In this document: in pieces, positions 32,291 to 40,429 of the stretch | How positions within the stretch are numbered: the stretch's first letter is position 1 | How the letters are laid out: each line of letters opens with the position of its first letter | Source: Gammaproteobacteria bacterium | GTDB taxonomy: Bacteria; Pseudomonadota; Gammaproteobacteria; Thiohalospirales; Thiohalospiraceae | NCBI GenBank assembly: GCA_014762495.1 | Contig: JABURT010000094.1 | Span: 1 to 41,567, forward strand | DNA length: 41,567 nucleotides | Direction: 5' to 3' | The notes under the pieces: model-generated | Databases searched by the model: none | What the model was told of the DNA's origin: nothing | Seen by the model: the letters and a program-made list of their open reading frames with translations, nothing else | Translations under genes and position numbers: made by a program

Positions 32291-33817
32291 TCAGGGATAA
32301 GTCGGAGTCGAGGGAAGGCTTACCACCGCCTCGATCTCGTCCCACTCACCGTTCACATCGATGTCATTTAATGTCAAAAGACTATGTGAACTGGCCAGCC
32401 CGGTGACATCATCGCCACCATCGAGTGTGCCATCACCATTGATGTCAAAGGTGAAGCTACCGCCTCCCTGGATACAATTGTTGGCCGGGGCATAGGCCAG
32501 GGCCGAGGTGGAGGCATCAAAGACTCCTGTCGTGGTATTTAAGGAGGCGACCTGGTGCTGTACCGCGTCGATGGGCGTATGGCTGTTACCGGGACCCGCC
32601 CAGTTGCAAATCATGCCCTCGATATTGCCGCTGAAACTGTCCATGGCATTGCCGAAGCCGAAGAAGGCCTCCACGGTGGGGATACCGGTGGACGAGTCGT
32701 TGCTGACGTGGGCATTAAAGACACGGCTATGGCTGTCGCCCTTGCCCGCCTGCCAGGCGTAGACATAGTCGCCGGCCAGGTCATCAGGGTCGAAGCTGGC
32801 GGTGAGCTTATTAAAGTTTTCGGCCCAACCGCCAGTAGCGGTGGCCGCATCATAAGGTGTAGGGTCCATCACATTGCTGGCATTGAGGCCATCCTCTTCG
32901 CCGCAGTAGCGACCGCTGCGCATCTCCAGGTTAAGGGCCGATGCGGTACGATCATAAACCAACGAGGCGTTGTCTGAAATTCCGGCGCCCGCGCAATAAC
33001 CGTTTGAATCTGTACCGGCATCATTGTTGACATGGTAGGTCATACGCCCCTTGAACAGGCCGCTGGTACTGCCGTTGGGGGTATGGCTCATGGCAACGCC
33101 AATGTCGTAGTCACTGCTACCCGGTGTGTAGTTAAATGCCAGACTATAGGCATAGACATCGTCGCCGGAGCTGTCGGTGGAATGTGTCAGGGTCGCCGTG
33201 GTAAAGCTGGTGTCGGTAACACCGAGAGCATTCATCTGAGTCAGAAGATCCAGACTGCCGCCCGCAGCGGGCAAGGTCTCGCCACTGGCCAGGGCGACAC
33301 AGACCATGCTGGCCAAGCCCTTGAGTGAGGCGCTGGCGCGTCGGCTGATGCCGGTGAGGCGGCTATCGAGTTGATCGGCGGCGCAGGCATTGCCTGAGGT
33401 CGCGTCCGCTTCCAGCCACATGCCGACGTCACCACCGGGGAGCGTGGGCGGCGAACCAGCGGCGTCTGCACCATCAGGATGATTTTGGTAAGCAATCGAA
33501 GGACCATAACAGGCGGCGTTGACGGCACTGCTCAGGAACTCCGCCGGTTCAAAACCGCAGCTGCTGGTGGATGTGGCCGAGAGCAGGGCGTCGATCTCGG
33601 CGACCTCCACCTCGTACTCCGATGCATAACCACCTACCGCACGCGAGGCGATACCACCGGCTGAGGCCTGATAGGCGGTTGGTGAGGCGACGCTCAGACC
33701 GGAGGGGAAGGCGCCGGCGGTATCACTATCACTACCCGCGGGCGGGTTGCATGCAGCGAGCAGGAAAACCATCGCGCCAAGCAGAAACAGAGTAGATATC
33801 CTTTGGACATTCTTCAT
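32291..33817 (-). CDS. Large lipoprotein with C-terminal EF-hand calcium motifs
   Basis: A 508-residue secreted protein. A lipoprotein signal with lipobox LAAC (Cys23) is followed by a long, low-complexity Ala/Ser/Gly/Asp-rich region (residues 24-430) holding several Cys residues. Near the C-terminus are two calcium-loop-like sequences, DINGDGTLDGGDD (about 458-470) and a further DVNGEWDEIE, resembling dockerin/EF-hand loops. No catalytic motif is seen. It probably sits on the cell surface or in the periplasm. Function unknown. It has its own terminator. Confidence 0.75.
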   Translation of the reverse strand: MKNVQRISTLFLLGAMVFLLAACNPPAGSDSDTAGAFPSGLSVASPTAYQASAGGIASRAVGGYASEYEVEVAEIDALLSATSTSSCGFEPAEFLSSAVNAACYGPSIAYQNHPDGADAAGSPPTLPGGDVGMWLEADATSGNACAADQLDSRLTGISRRASASLKGLASMVCVALASGETLPAAGGSLDLLTQMNALGVTDTSFTTATLTHSTDSSGDDVYAYSLAFNYTPGSSDYDIGVAMSHTPNGSTSGLFKGRMTYHVNNDAGTDSNGYCAGAGISDNASLVYDRTASALNLEMRSGRYCGEEDGLNASNVMDPTPYDAATATGGWAENFNKLTASFDPDDLAGDYVYAWQAGKGDSHSRVFNAHVSNDSSTGIPTVEAFFGFGNAMDSFSGNIEGMICNWAGPGNSHTPIDAVQHQVASLNTTTGVFDASTSALAYAPANNCIQGGGSFTFDINGDGTLDGGDDVTGLASSHSLLTLNDIDVNGEWDEIEAVVSLPSTPTYP

Positions 33818-34191
33818 AGCACACCTTTTATCACAAATGTTTATTGTAGCTATCCACTTTATTTATCGCCGGTAAGAGGTTGTTCGTGAACAGAGATTCA
33901 GGCTTTTTTACAAAGCTTTTACACTGACACCTAAGCTGGCCATGGCATGCGGCACTATGCATCAGACGTCGAATGTCTAACATGGATAAGATTAGATAGA
34001 CACACATACGTAAGCCGGAACGTTGTCCGGCCCTTATCACCACGCATTAAAAATCATTTGCTTCGGACAGCAAGCCAACCCAAGGCGCCGATTTCTCAAT
34101 AAAATCAAATATCATTAGATAAAAGTGTGCAACGCAAGATAGATTCATGCGAAAGTAATTCCTCCATCAACTACCAGGCTAAGCCATACTC
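33818..34191. other. 374-base gene-free region with one short hairpin
   Basis: This AT-rich DNA separates the divergent lipoprotein (-) and monooxygenase-like (+) genes and should hold both promoters. The only clear structure is GCCGGA-ACGTTG-TCCGGC at 34015-34032. A 70-residue open frame on the minus strand has no ribosome-binding site and unconvincing composition. I assign nothing else. Confidence 0.6.
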
Positions 34192-34488
34192 ATGATCCTG
34201 GAAACCGCCATCCTCGATGTAAAACCCGGCCAGGAAGACGCCTTTGAGAAGGCCTTCGCCGAGGCTCAGGCCATCATATCCAGCATGAAGGGATATATTT
34301 CACATCAGCTGCATCGATGCGTTGAAAAGGAGAGCCGTTATCTGTTGCTGGTGAAGTGGGAGACGCTTGAGGATCATACGCTGGGCTTCCGGGGCTCGGC
34401 AGAGTACCAGGAATGGAAGCGGCTGTTGCATCATTTTTACGATCCCTTCCCCGAGGTGGAACACTATTCACTGGTGTTTGAAAATTAA
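34192..34488 (+). CDS. Antibiotic biosynthesis monooxygenase (ABM) domain protein
   Basis: A 98-residue ferredoxin-like-fold protein: MILETAILDVKPGQEDAFEK, YISHQLHRCVEKESRYLLLV, KWETLEDHTLGFRGSAEYQE and WKRLLHHFYDPFPEVEHY, the usual ABM pattern. Members bind small aromatic or haem-like ligands; no specific substrate can be named. It is flanked by long non-coding stretches, so it is probably monocistronic. Confidence 0.9.
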   Translation: MILETAILDVKPGQEDAFEKAFAEAQAIISSMKGYISHQLHRCVEKESRYLLLVKWETLEDHTLGFRGSAEYQEWKRLLHHFYDPFPEVEHYSLVFEN

Positions 34489-34807
34489 TAACGTTTGTTA
34501 GCATTTCATTGGCTGCTTATATTTCACACATCAAAGCACCCCGTCCACTCTTCCTCGTCTATTCGTCGCATACAGTAACCTCCACCCCCTCTCATGCGAC
34601 ATATGACCCATTTGGGTGATGAAACGCCACGGGAAATTCTGTTTCATTTCGATGTGACAACACAACAACCAGCAGCTTTCATGCAAGCTTGCATGGTCAG
34701 GCTGGACGAATTAGCCTGTTGATAAGAGTGACAATAATACGAGGCTCGTGAGCAACAGCCGTGCCCGAAACCCGAACTCAATATAATGCGACCAGGAGGC
34801 AAACATC
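34489..34807. other. 319-base gene-free region before the periplasmic protein gene
   Basis: This region contains a perfect 12-base palindromic pair ACCCA-TT-TGGGT (34606-34617) and a 16-base perfect palindrome at 34680-34695 (listed separately). A TATAAT at 34782-34787 has no matching -35 at 16-18 bases and lies too close to the start to act as a normal promoter. No convincing gene was seen here. Confidence 0.6.
34669..34705. repeat. 37-base nested inverted repeat around a perfect 16-base palindrome
   Basis: CATGCAAGCTTGCATG (34680-34695) is a perfect palindrome. Outer arms CCAGC (34669-34673) and GCTGG (34701-34705) are complementary, giving a nested arrangement. It lies about 100 bases before the periplasmic protein gene and could be an operator or a replication or transcription signal. 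Confidence 0.45.
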
Positions 34808-35182
34808 ATGCGTAATACATTTTTACTCACCATCCTCTCCGTCATGCTCGCCCTGACCAGCCAGGCGGCGCTCGCCGAGAAGAAGCTTTCCAAGGCCGAA
34901 GCCGAGGCGCTTTTCACCGACAAGACATTTGACGGCGTCAATGAAAAGAAAAACAGGGAGTTTCGTGTCTACTCATCACCGGATGGTGAGCATATCGTTG
35001 TACGAAAAGGAAAAACCAAGGAGAAGGAATGGCGCATCAATGATGACGGTCAGCATTGTGTGACGGGACGTAAGGAAAAATGTGCCGATGTCATCGACAT
35101 GGGTAACGGTGTTTACCACAAGATACGCAAAGGCAAACACACGCATACACTATCCAACTTCCAGGACGGAAACCAACTGTAG
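34808..35182 (+). CDS. Small periplasmic protein, DUF995-like
   Basis: A 124-residue protein with a signal peptide (MRNTFLLTILSVMLALTSQA, then ALA) and a mature domain: KLSKAEAEALFTDKTFDG, FRVYSSPDGEHIVVRKG, EWRINDDGQHCVTGRKEKC with two Cys that may form a disulfide, and GVYHKIRKGKHTHTL. The order of elements resembles DUF995 proteins (exopolysaccharide-linked in rhizobia), but the match is tentative. AGGAGG stands nine bases before the ATG. A terminator follows 25 bases after the stop. Confidence 0.75.
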   Translation: MRNTFLLTILSVMLALTSQAALAEKKLSKAEAEALFTDKTFDGVNEKKNREFRVYSSPDGEHIVVRKGKTKEKEWRINDDGQHCVTGRKEKCADVIDMGNGVYHKIRKGKHTHTLSNFQDGNQL

Positions 35183-35207
35183 TCGCGATTGATTCAATGG
35201 CTCAATT

Positions 35208-35235
35208 AAAAAGCCCGGCATAGCCGGGCTTTTTT
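35208..35235 (+). terminator. Rho-independent terminator
   Basis: AAAAAGCCCGGC and GCCGGGCTTTTTT pair around ATA, with a T-run at the end. It ends the periplasmic protein gene and, with A-runs on the other side, may also serve the convergent GGDEF-like gene. Confidence 0.92.
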
Positions 35236-35255
35236 CTTCCGTCTTGAATCTTTAC

Positions 35256-36095
35256 TTATGCCACCATTACCTGCTTGTCGCCACTGCTGGCATCGTCCAG
35301 GGCATCGGTAATGCGTTGCATGAGCGAGGTGATGTTATCGTTCTTGCGCCATTCCGATAATCCCATGTTTACCACCATTTTGGCGCCTTCTGGTAGTCCG
35401 GAGAGTTCGGTATCCTCGATCACCTTGGCCAGACGCTCGGCCAATTCTTCGGCGCCGGCAAGCGTTGTCTCGGGCAGGACCATGAGAAATTCGCCCTCGC
35501 CTTCGTGGCCGACCATATCGGCCCAGCGCACATAATCCTTCACCAGTTGACCCAGTTCGAGCAGTGCCTGTTCTCCGAGAATGTCTTCCAGTCCATCGTG
35601 CTGGGTACGTACGGTAAAGAGGATGATAGAGAGCGGGGTTTCATAGCGGCGGCAACGGGCGATCTGCGGTTCCAGACGCTGGATCACACCGCGGCGGTTC
35701 AACAGGCCGGTGACCGAATCATTGGTGGTTGACTCGACGACGATGGACTCCAGCCGATTGCGCTCACGTTCCAGGGAATGCTCACGACTCACGTCATAAT
35801 AATAATGGACCGTGTGATTGTCGTGACTGATGCTGGTTCGATGCAGCCAGCGTTCATCGTGGCCATGTACTGGTGGTATATAGATATCATCCTGCTCGGA
35901 GAAAAGCAGTTGCAATTCCAGCACATCGACCTTGTCTTGAGAGATGCCCAGGAACTCATCCACCTCCATATTCAACATTCCGGCCAGGGCCTGGTTGACC
36001 CACTCCACCCTGTTATCCTTGCCCTGTACCAGGACACCCATGGGTGCGCTGCCCAGGATCAACTCAAAGACCTCGGGGCTCATTGTGTCGGACAT
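35256..36095 (-). CDS. PAS protein with degenerate GGDEF domain
   Basis: A 279-residue cytoplasmic protein. A PAS domain covers about residues 5-115 (MGVLVQGKDNRVEWVNQALA) and a GGDEF-fold domain covers about 125-279. The catalytic motif is changed to GEGEF at 199-203, the preceding Arg is His, and the metal-binding Asp of the usual LDIDHFK is lost (here LFTVRTQ). GTP cyclisation is therefore unlikely; it may bind GTP or act as a partner protein. The start at 36095 has GGAG upstream; an ATG at 36125 lacks one. It follows the thioesterase gene by 69 bases. Confidence 0.88.
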   Translation of the reverse strand: MSDTMSPEVFELILGSAPMGVLVQGKDNRVEWVNQALAGMLNMEVDEFLGISQDKVDVLELQLLFSEQDDIYIPPVHGHDERWLHRTSISHDNHTVHYYYDVSREHSLERERNRLESIVVESTTNDSVTGLLNRRGVIQRLEPQIARCRRYETPLSIILFTVRTQHDGLEDILGEQALLELGQLVKDYVRWADMVGHEGEGEFLMVLPETTLAGAEELAERLAKVIEDTELSGLPEGAKMVVNMGLSEWRKNDNITSLMQRITDALDDASSGDKQVMVA

Positions 36096-36164
36096 CTCGT
36101 TCTCCTTGCCAGCTCGAATCCACATGTCCGCTTGAAACCTGGATCCGTGTATTACATCCCGACC

Positions 36165-36569
36165 TTAGCTATCGGCCTGCTTCGGGACGATTCTAGGTTT
36201 ACCTGTTTCGTCCACGGCGACGTAGGTGAGCGTGGCCTCGGTGACGCGCACGCGCTGTTCCGGGTCGCGACCGCGTTCGGCGAAGACCTCAACCTCGACG
36301 GTGAGTGATGTGTTACCCACTCGTACCACATCGGCATAGCAAGTGACTATATCACCAACATAGACCGGAGCGTGAAACTGAAATGAGTTTACCGCGACCG
36401 TCACAACTCTGCCACGGGCATGGTCGTAGGCAGCAATCGCACCGGCAATATCCACCTGAGACATAATCCAGCCGCCGAAGATGTCGCCCGAGGCATTGGT
36501 ATCAGTGGGCATGGCCAGCATGCGGGTGGTGGGCATGCGAGGTTCGGACCGCTCCCCGGTTTCTGCCAT
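36165..36569 (-). CDS. Acyl-CoA thioesterase, YciA type
   Basis: Hydrolyses acyl-CoA to free acid and CoA. The 134-residue hot-dog protein contains RMLAMPTDTNASGDIFGGWI with the catalytic Asp of the family, VTVAVNSFQFHAPVYVGD and VTEATLTYVAVDETGKP. The ATG at 36569 shares one base with the stop of the acyl-CoA synthetase gene (TGATG), so they are translated together. It is the last gene of the beta-oxidation operon. Confidence 0.93.
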   Translation of the reverse strand: MAETGERSEPRMPTTRMLAMPTDTNASGDIFGGWIMSQVDIAGAIAAYDHARGRVVTVAVNSFQFHAPVYVGDIVTCYADVVRVGNTSLTVEVEVFAERGRDPEQRVRVTEATLTYVAVDETGKPRIVPKQADS

Positions 36570-38374
36570 CAATGCCCCTCGTACATGTCGGCGATGTCCG
36601 AGGCAAAACGCTCCATGATGGGACCGCGCTTGGTCTTAAGCGTCGGGGTGAGCAGGCCGTTGTCGATGCTCCAGGGTTCCAGCTGCAGGCTGATACGGTA
36701 GATCTGCGCATAGCCCGGAAAATCCTTGAGTTGTCTGGCAATGCGATCCTTTACCAGTTCCTTCATGGCCGGATTTTTCAGCAGTTCCTCGGGCGAACCC
36801 ACGGCACCCTGTTCAATACAGAGCTGTTCCCAGGCCTCGGGGTTGAGCACCAACAGGGCGGAGAGGTAGGGCTTGCCCTCGCCCAGCACCATGGCCTGTT
36901 CCATCAGCGGATCCAGCAGGATTGCCATCTCCATGTCCGCCGGCGGCACCTTCTCGCCATTGGCCAGCACCAGGATGTCCTTGATGCGGCCGGTAATATA
37001 GATATGTCCCTGCTCGTCGATACGCGCCTTGTCGCCGGTATGAAGCCAGCCATCCCGTACCGTCTGCGCCGTCGCCTCGTCCATGTTCCAGTAACCCAGC
37101 ATGATATTGGGACCGGTGGCCAGTAGCTCGTCATCCTTACCGACCTTCACCTCGACGCCGGGCAGCACCGTACCGATGCTGGCGGGAATATTGTCCTCGG
37201 TACGGTTGACGCTAATGATGGGACTGGACTCGGTGAGCCCATAACCCTGCAGGATGTTCAGCCCCAGGCCGATGAAGACCTGGGTGATATCGGGTGCCAG
37301 CGGTGCACCACCGCTGACGGCGATACGCAGATTACCGCCCAGCTTGGCGCGGACCTTCTTCGCCACCAGCAGGTTAAGCAGCGGCCACAACAACTCCTTG
37401 GCGTGCCACTTTGCACGTCCCTGCGAACGCTCAAAGCGTTGCCAGCCGACATCGACGGCGGACTCGAACAGCTTGCGCGCGATGGGCGACTTCGCCGCCA
37501 GTTGCTCGCTGATGCGGTTATAGACACGTTCATAGATGCGCGGTACCGAGATCAGGACCTGCGGCTTGATCACCAACAGGTCTTCCGCCAGCTGCGGCAC
37601 CGAACGGGCATAGGCCACGGTGGCACCCGCCATCACCGTCAGGTAGTAACCGACAGTGCGCTCCAGGGTATGAGACAGCGGCAGGAAGGAGAGGAAGGTA
37701 TCGCTGGTATAGACGTCGATACATTGCAAACCGGCATAGGCGTTGCTCAACAGGTTTTTGTGGCTGAGCATGACACCCTTGGGGCGGCCGGTGGTGCCTG
37801 AGGTGTAGACGATGGTGGCCAGGCTATCGGGATCGATCTCGGCGATGCCGGTCTCCACCGGGCTCGCCGGCAACCAGGTATGCACGCCCACCACACGATC
37901 ATCGTCGATCTCGGGCGAGACCGGCCCGAGTACGATAATGCGTTTGACCGAGGGCAGTTTGCCCTCGGTCGCCAGCAATTCGCGGCACTGGTCGTCGCTC
38001 ATCAACAACAGGACTTCGCTGTTCGAGTCCTTGAGGATATAGGCCACGTTGTCTGCTCGGTCATCGACATAGAGTGGCACTGTCACCAGTCCGAGGGCCT
38101 GCGCGGCCTGGTCGTACATGACCCATTCACGGCAATTGGTGAGCATCATGGCAATGCGGGCGCCGGTCTCGATGCCCTCCTCTCTGGAGAGCGCCGTCTG
38201 CCAGCGTGATATCTCGTGCCCCATTTCAAACCAGGTGGTGTCCTGCCACTGTTCCCTGGCGCTGTCGAAGTGACGATAGGCCACCGCATCGGGACTGCGA
38301 CGGATTCGTTCCCGGAACAAGCCGGCCAGGGTGCCGGCCTCGTTTACGCTTATGATGTCTTTGTTATGACCCAT
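36569..38374 (-). CDS. Long-chain acyl-CoA synthetase (AMP-forming)
   Basis: Activates fatty acids to acyl-CoA via acyl-AMP. The 601-residue ANL enzyme has the P-loop IVYTSGTTGRPKGVMLSHKN, LQGYGLTESSPIIS, LHTGDKARIDEQGHIYITGR and the C-terminal-domain hinge GRIKDILVLANGEKV. It resembles the FadD15/long-chain group rather than E. coli FadD. The gene follows the FadJ-like gene by 21 bases and is coupled to the thioesterase by TGATG. Confidence 0.93.
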   Translation of the reverse strand: MGHNKDIISVNEAGTLAGLFRERIRRSPDAVAYRHFDSAREQWQDTTWFEMGHEISRWQTALSREEGIETGARIAMMLTNCREWVMYDQAAQALGLVTVPLYVDDRADNVAYILKDSNSEVLLLMSDDQCRELLATEGKLPSVKRIIVLGPVSPEIDDDRVVGVHTWLPASPVETGIAEIDPDSLATIVYTSGTTGRPKGVMLSHKNLLSNAYAGLQCIDVYTSDTFLSFLPLSHTLERTVGYYLTVMAGATVAYARSVPQLAEDLLVIKPQVLISVPRIYERVYNRISEQLAAKSPIARKLFESAVDVGWQRFERSQGRAKWHAKELLWPLLNLLVAKKVRAKLGGNLRIAVSGGAPLAPDITQVFIGLGLNILQGYGLTESSPIISVNRTEDNIPASIGTVLPGVEVKVGKDDELLATGPNIMLGYWNMDEATAQTVRDGWLHTGDKARIDEQGHIYITGRIKDILVLANGEKVPPADMEMAILLDPLMEQAMVLGEGKPYLSALLVLNPEAWEQLCIEQGAVGSPEELLKNPAMKELVKDRIARQLKDFPGYAQIYRISLQLEPWSIDNGLLTPTLKTKRGPIMERFASDIADMYEGH

Positions 38375-38395
38375 TATATTTATCCTCTTCGTGGC

Positions 38396-40423
38396 CTATA
38401 ACTGGCTCCAGTACGCATCCGGATGGAAGCGTTCGCCATACTTCTCCTCGAGTTGCTGCATGGACTCGCGCATCACCTGCACGCCCTCGCTGCGGACATA
38501 TTTCACCGGACCGCCGCGGAAGGGTGCAAAGCCGGTGCCGAAGATCATGCCGGCATCGAGCAGGTCGGCATCCTCGATCACACCTTCGCGCAGACAGGCC
38601 ATGGCCTCGTTGATATAACGCAGGGTGAGGCGCTCGACCACGTCCTGCCCACCCTTCTCGGGGGTGGTCGATGACACCTTCTGCGCCTTGCCATTCTTGT
38701 CGTAGCGGTAGAATCCCCGCCCCGACTTTTTACCCAAATGACCGGCGTCCACCATCTTCTTCAATCGAGCCGGGACTTCGCCACCCAGGTGCTGCGAGAG
38801 GTTCTCCGCCACGTGCAGGCAGATGTCCAGGCCCACGGTATCGGCCAGGGTGATGGGCCCCATGGGCATGCCGAACTTCACCGCCGCCTTGTCGATGGCC
38901 TGGATGGAGACGCCCTGCTCGGCCAGCACCACCGCCTCCATCAGATAGGGCATGAGGATACGGTTGACGAGGAAACCCGGCGAACTCTTCACCGGCAGCG
39001 GCAGACGCTTGATGCGGTGGGTGAAGGCCGAGGCGCGATCCACCACCTCGCTATGGGTGTCCTTGCCCTTGACGATCTCCACCAACTGCATCTGCGCCAC
39101 CGGATTGAAAAAGTGTAGTCCCACCAGTCGACCGGGATCATTGAGCGCAGTGCCGATCTCTTCCAGCGGGATGGAAGAGGTATTGGTGCACAGCAGCGTG
39201 TCGGGGCGGACCTTGGTCTCCACCTCGCGGAACAGGGTCTGCTTGGCCTCAAGGTCCTCGAAGATGGCCTCAATCACCACATCGGCGCGCTTAAGACCAT
39301 AGCCGTGGATATCCGGCACCAGCCGGTCCATGGCGGCCTGGATCGGGCGCGCACGCTTGAGCTTCTTTTTATAAAGCTTGTAGGCACGGGCCATAACCCG
39401 GCCCAGCGATTCATTGGAACGGTCCTGAACGGTGACATGCAGGCCCTGCATGGCGCACCAGGCGGCGATGTCGCCGCCCATGACGCCGCCGCCGATGACG
39501 TGTACGCGCTGGGGTCTGTAGCCCTCCAGCTTGCCGGCGCTCTTCATGCGTTCCTGCAGGAAGAACACGCGGACCAGGTTTTGCGCGGTGGCACCGGTAA
39601 TGAGACGGGCTACGGAGAGTGCCTCCTCTCGCAGCATCTCCGTGGGCTCGTCACCGAACTTGAGCCACAGGTCGATGAGAGCGAAGGGCGCCGGGTAGTG
39701 CTCAGGCGAGACCTTCTTGGAGACATTGCGCCACAGGTACTTGGCCAGCAGAGGGCGGGCCCACTTTTTGTTAAGGAGCCGTTTGTAGAGGGCCAGCGGC
39801 TTGTCCCGCGGCGGTTGCATGACCAAGGCCTTGGCACCGCGACGTAGCTGGCGTTCGGGCACGGCATGATTGACCAGTCCCATCTTTTTCGCGCGCCGGG
39901 CATCGATGCCACGGCCGGTAAGCATAAGATCCATGGCCGCCGGCGGCCCCAGCAACTGGGTGGCACGCACCGAACCGCCGAAGCCGGGATGGATACCCAG
40001 CTTGACCTCGGGCAGACCCAGGCGGGTAGTATCGGCCTCGGCGATGCGATAGCGACAGGCCAACGCCAGTTCCAGGCCTCCACCCATGCAGAAGCCGTGG
40101 ATCATGGCCACGCTGGGGCACTTGAGCATCTCGATGCGATCCATGACCGCCTGACCACGACGGATCAGCTCAAAGGCCATGTTGGGATCGGTCAACGAGG
40201 TGAACTCCTTGACATCGGCACCGGCAATAAAGCCATTGGCCTTGGCCGAGTAGATCACCACACCACGAACCGTCACATCGCCCAGTTCATCGAGGATGTC
40301 ATTAAGTTCGTCGATGACGTCACGCGAGAGGATGTTGGTACCGCTGTCGGCCTTGTCCAGGCCCAGCCAGGCTACCTTGTCGTCGTCGTAGTCGAGTTTC
40401 CAGTTTTTATAAGTCTTCGCCAT
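38396..40423 (-). CDS. fadJ: FadJ/FadB-like enoyl-CoA hydratase/3-hydroxyacyl-CoA dehydrogenase
   Basis: A bifunctional beta-oxidation enzyme of 675 residues. The crotonase half (about 1-300) has both catalytic glutamates (GGGLELALACRYR and LPEVKLGIHPGFGG). The dehydrogenase half (about 310-675) has the NAD-binding VHVIGGGVMGGDIAAWCA and the catalytic GLHFFNPVAQMQLVE. The layout matches the FadJ/FadB alpha subunit. The thiolase gene ends six bases upstream. Whether FadB or FadJ is the better name cannot be decided by eye; the thiolase neighbour favours FadJ. Confidence 0.92.
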   Translation of the reverse strand: MAKTYKNWKLDYDDDKVAWLGLDKADSGTNILSRDVIDELNDILDELGDVTVRGVVIYSAKANGFIAGADVKEFTSLTDPNMAFELIRRGQAVMDRIEMLKCPSVAMIHGFCMGGGLELALACRYRIAEADTTRLGLPEVKLGIHPGFGGSVRATQLLGPPAAMDLMLTGRGIDARRAKKMGLVNHAVPERQLRRGAKALVMQPPRDKPLALYKRLLNKKWARPLLAKYLWRNVSKKVSPEHYPAPFALIDLWLKFGDEPTEMLREEALSVARLITGATAQNLVRVFFLQERMKSAGKLEGYRPQRVHVIGGGVMGGDIAAWCAMQGLHVTVQDRSNESLGRVMARAYKLYKKKLKRARPIQAAMDRLVPDIHGYGLKRADVVIEAIFEDLEAKQTLFREVETKVRPDTLLCTNTSSIPLEEIGTALNDPGRLVGLHFFNPVAQMQLVEIVKGKDTHSEVVDRASAFTHRIKRLPLPVKSSPGFLVNRILMPYLMEAVVLAEQGVSIQAIDKAAVKFGMPMGPITLADTVGLDICLHVAENLSQHLGGEVPARLKKMVDAGHLGKKSGRGFYRYDKNGKAQKVSSTTPEKGGQDVVERLTLRYINEAMACLREGVIEDADLLDAGMIFGTGFAPFRGGPVKYVRSEGVQVMRESMQQLEEKYGERFHPDAYWSQL

Positions 40424-40429
40424 GGCTGA

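Noticed and set aside
32164-32406. 80-codon plus-strand frame after the UDG-like gene
   Set aside because: Runs through a strong terminator and into the antisense of the lipoprotein gene.
33831-34043. 70-codon minus-strand frame in the gap before the monooxygenase-like gene
   Set aside because: No ribosome-binding site, atypical composition, includes a hairpin; judged non-coding.
34782-34787. TATAAT before the periplasmic protein gene as a promoter
   Set aside because: No -35 at the right distance and the transcript would begin inside the ribosome-binding site.
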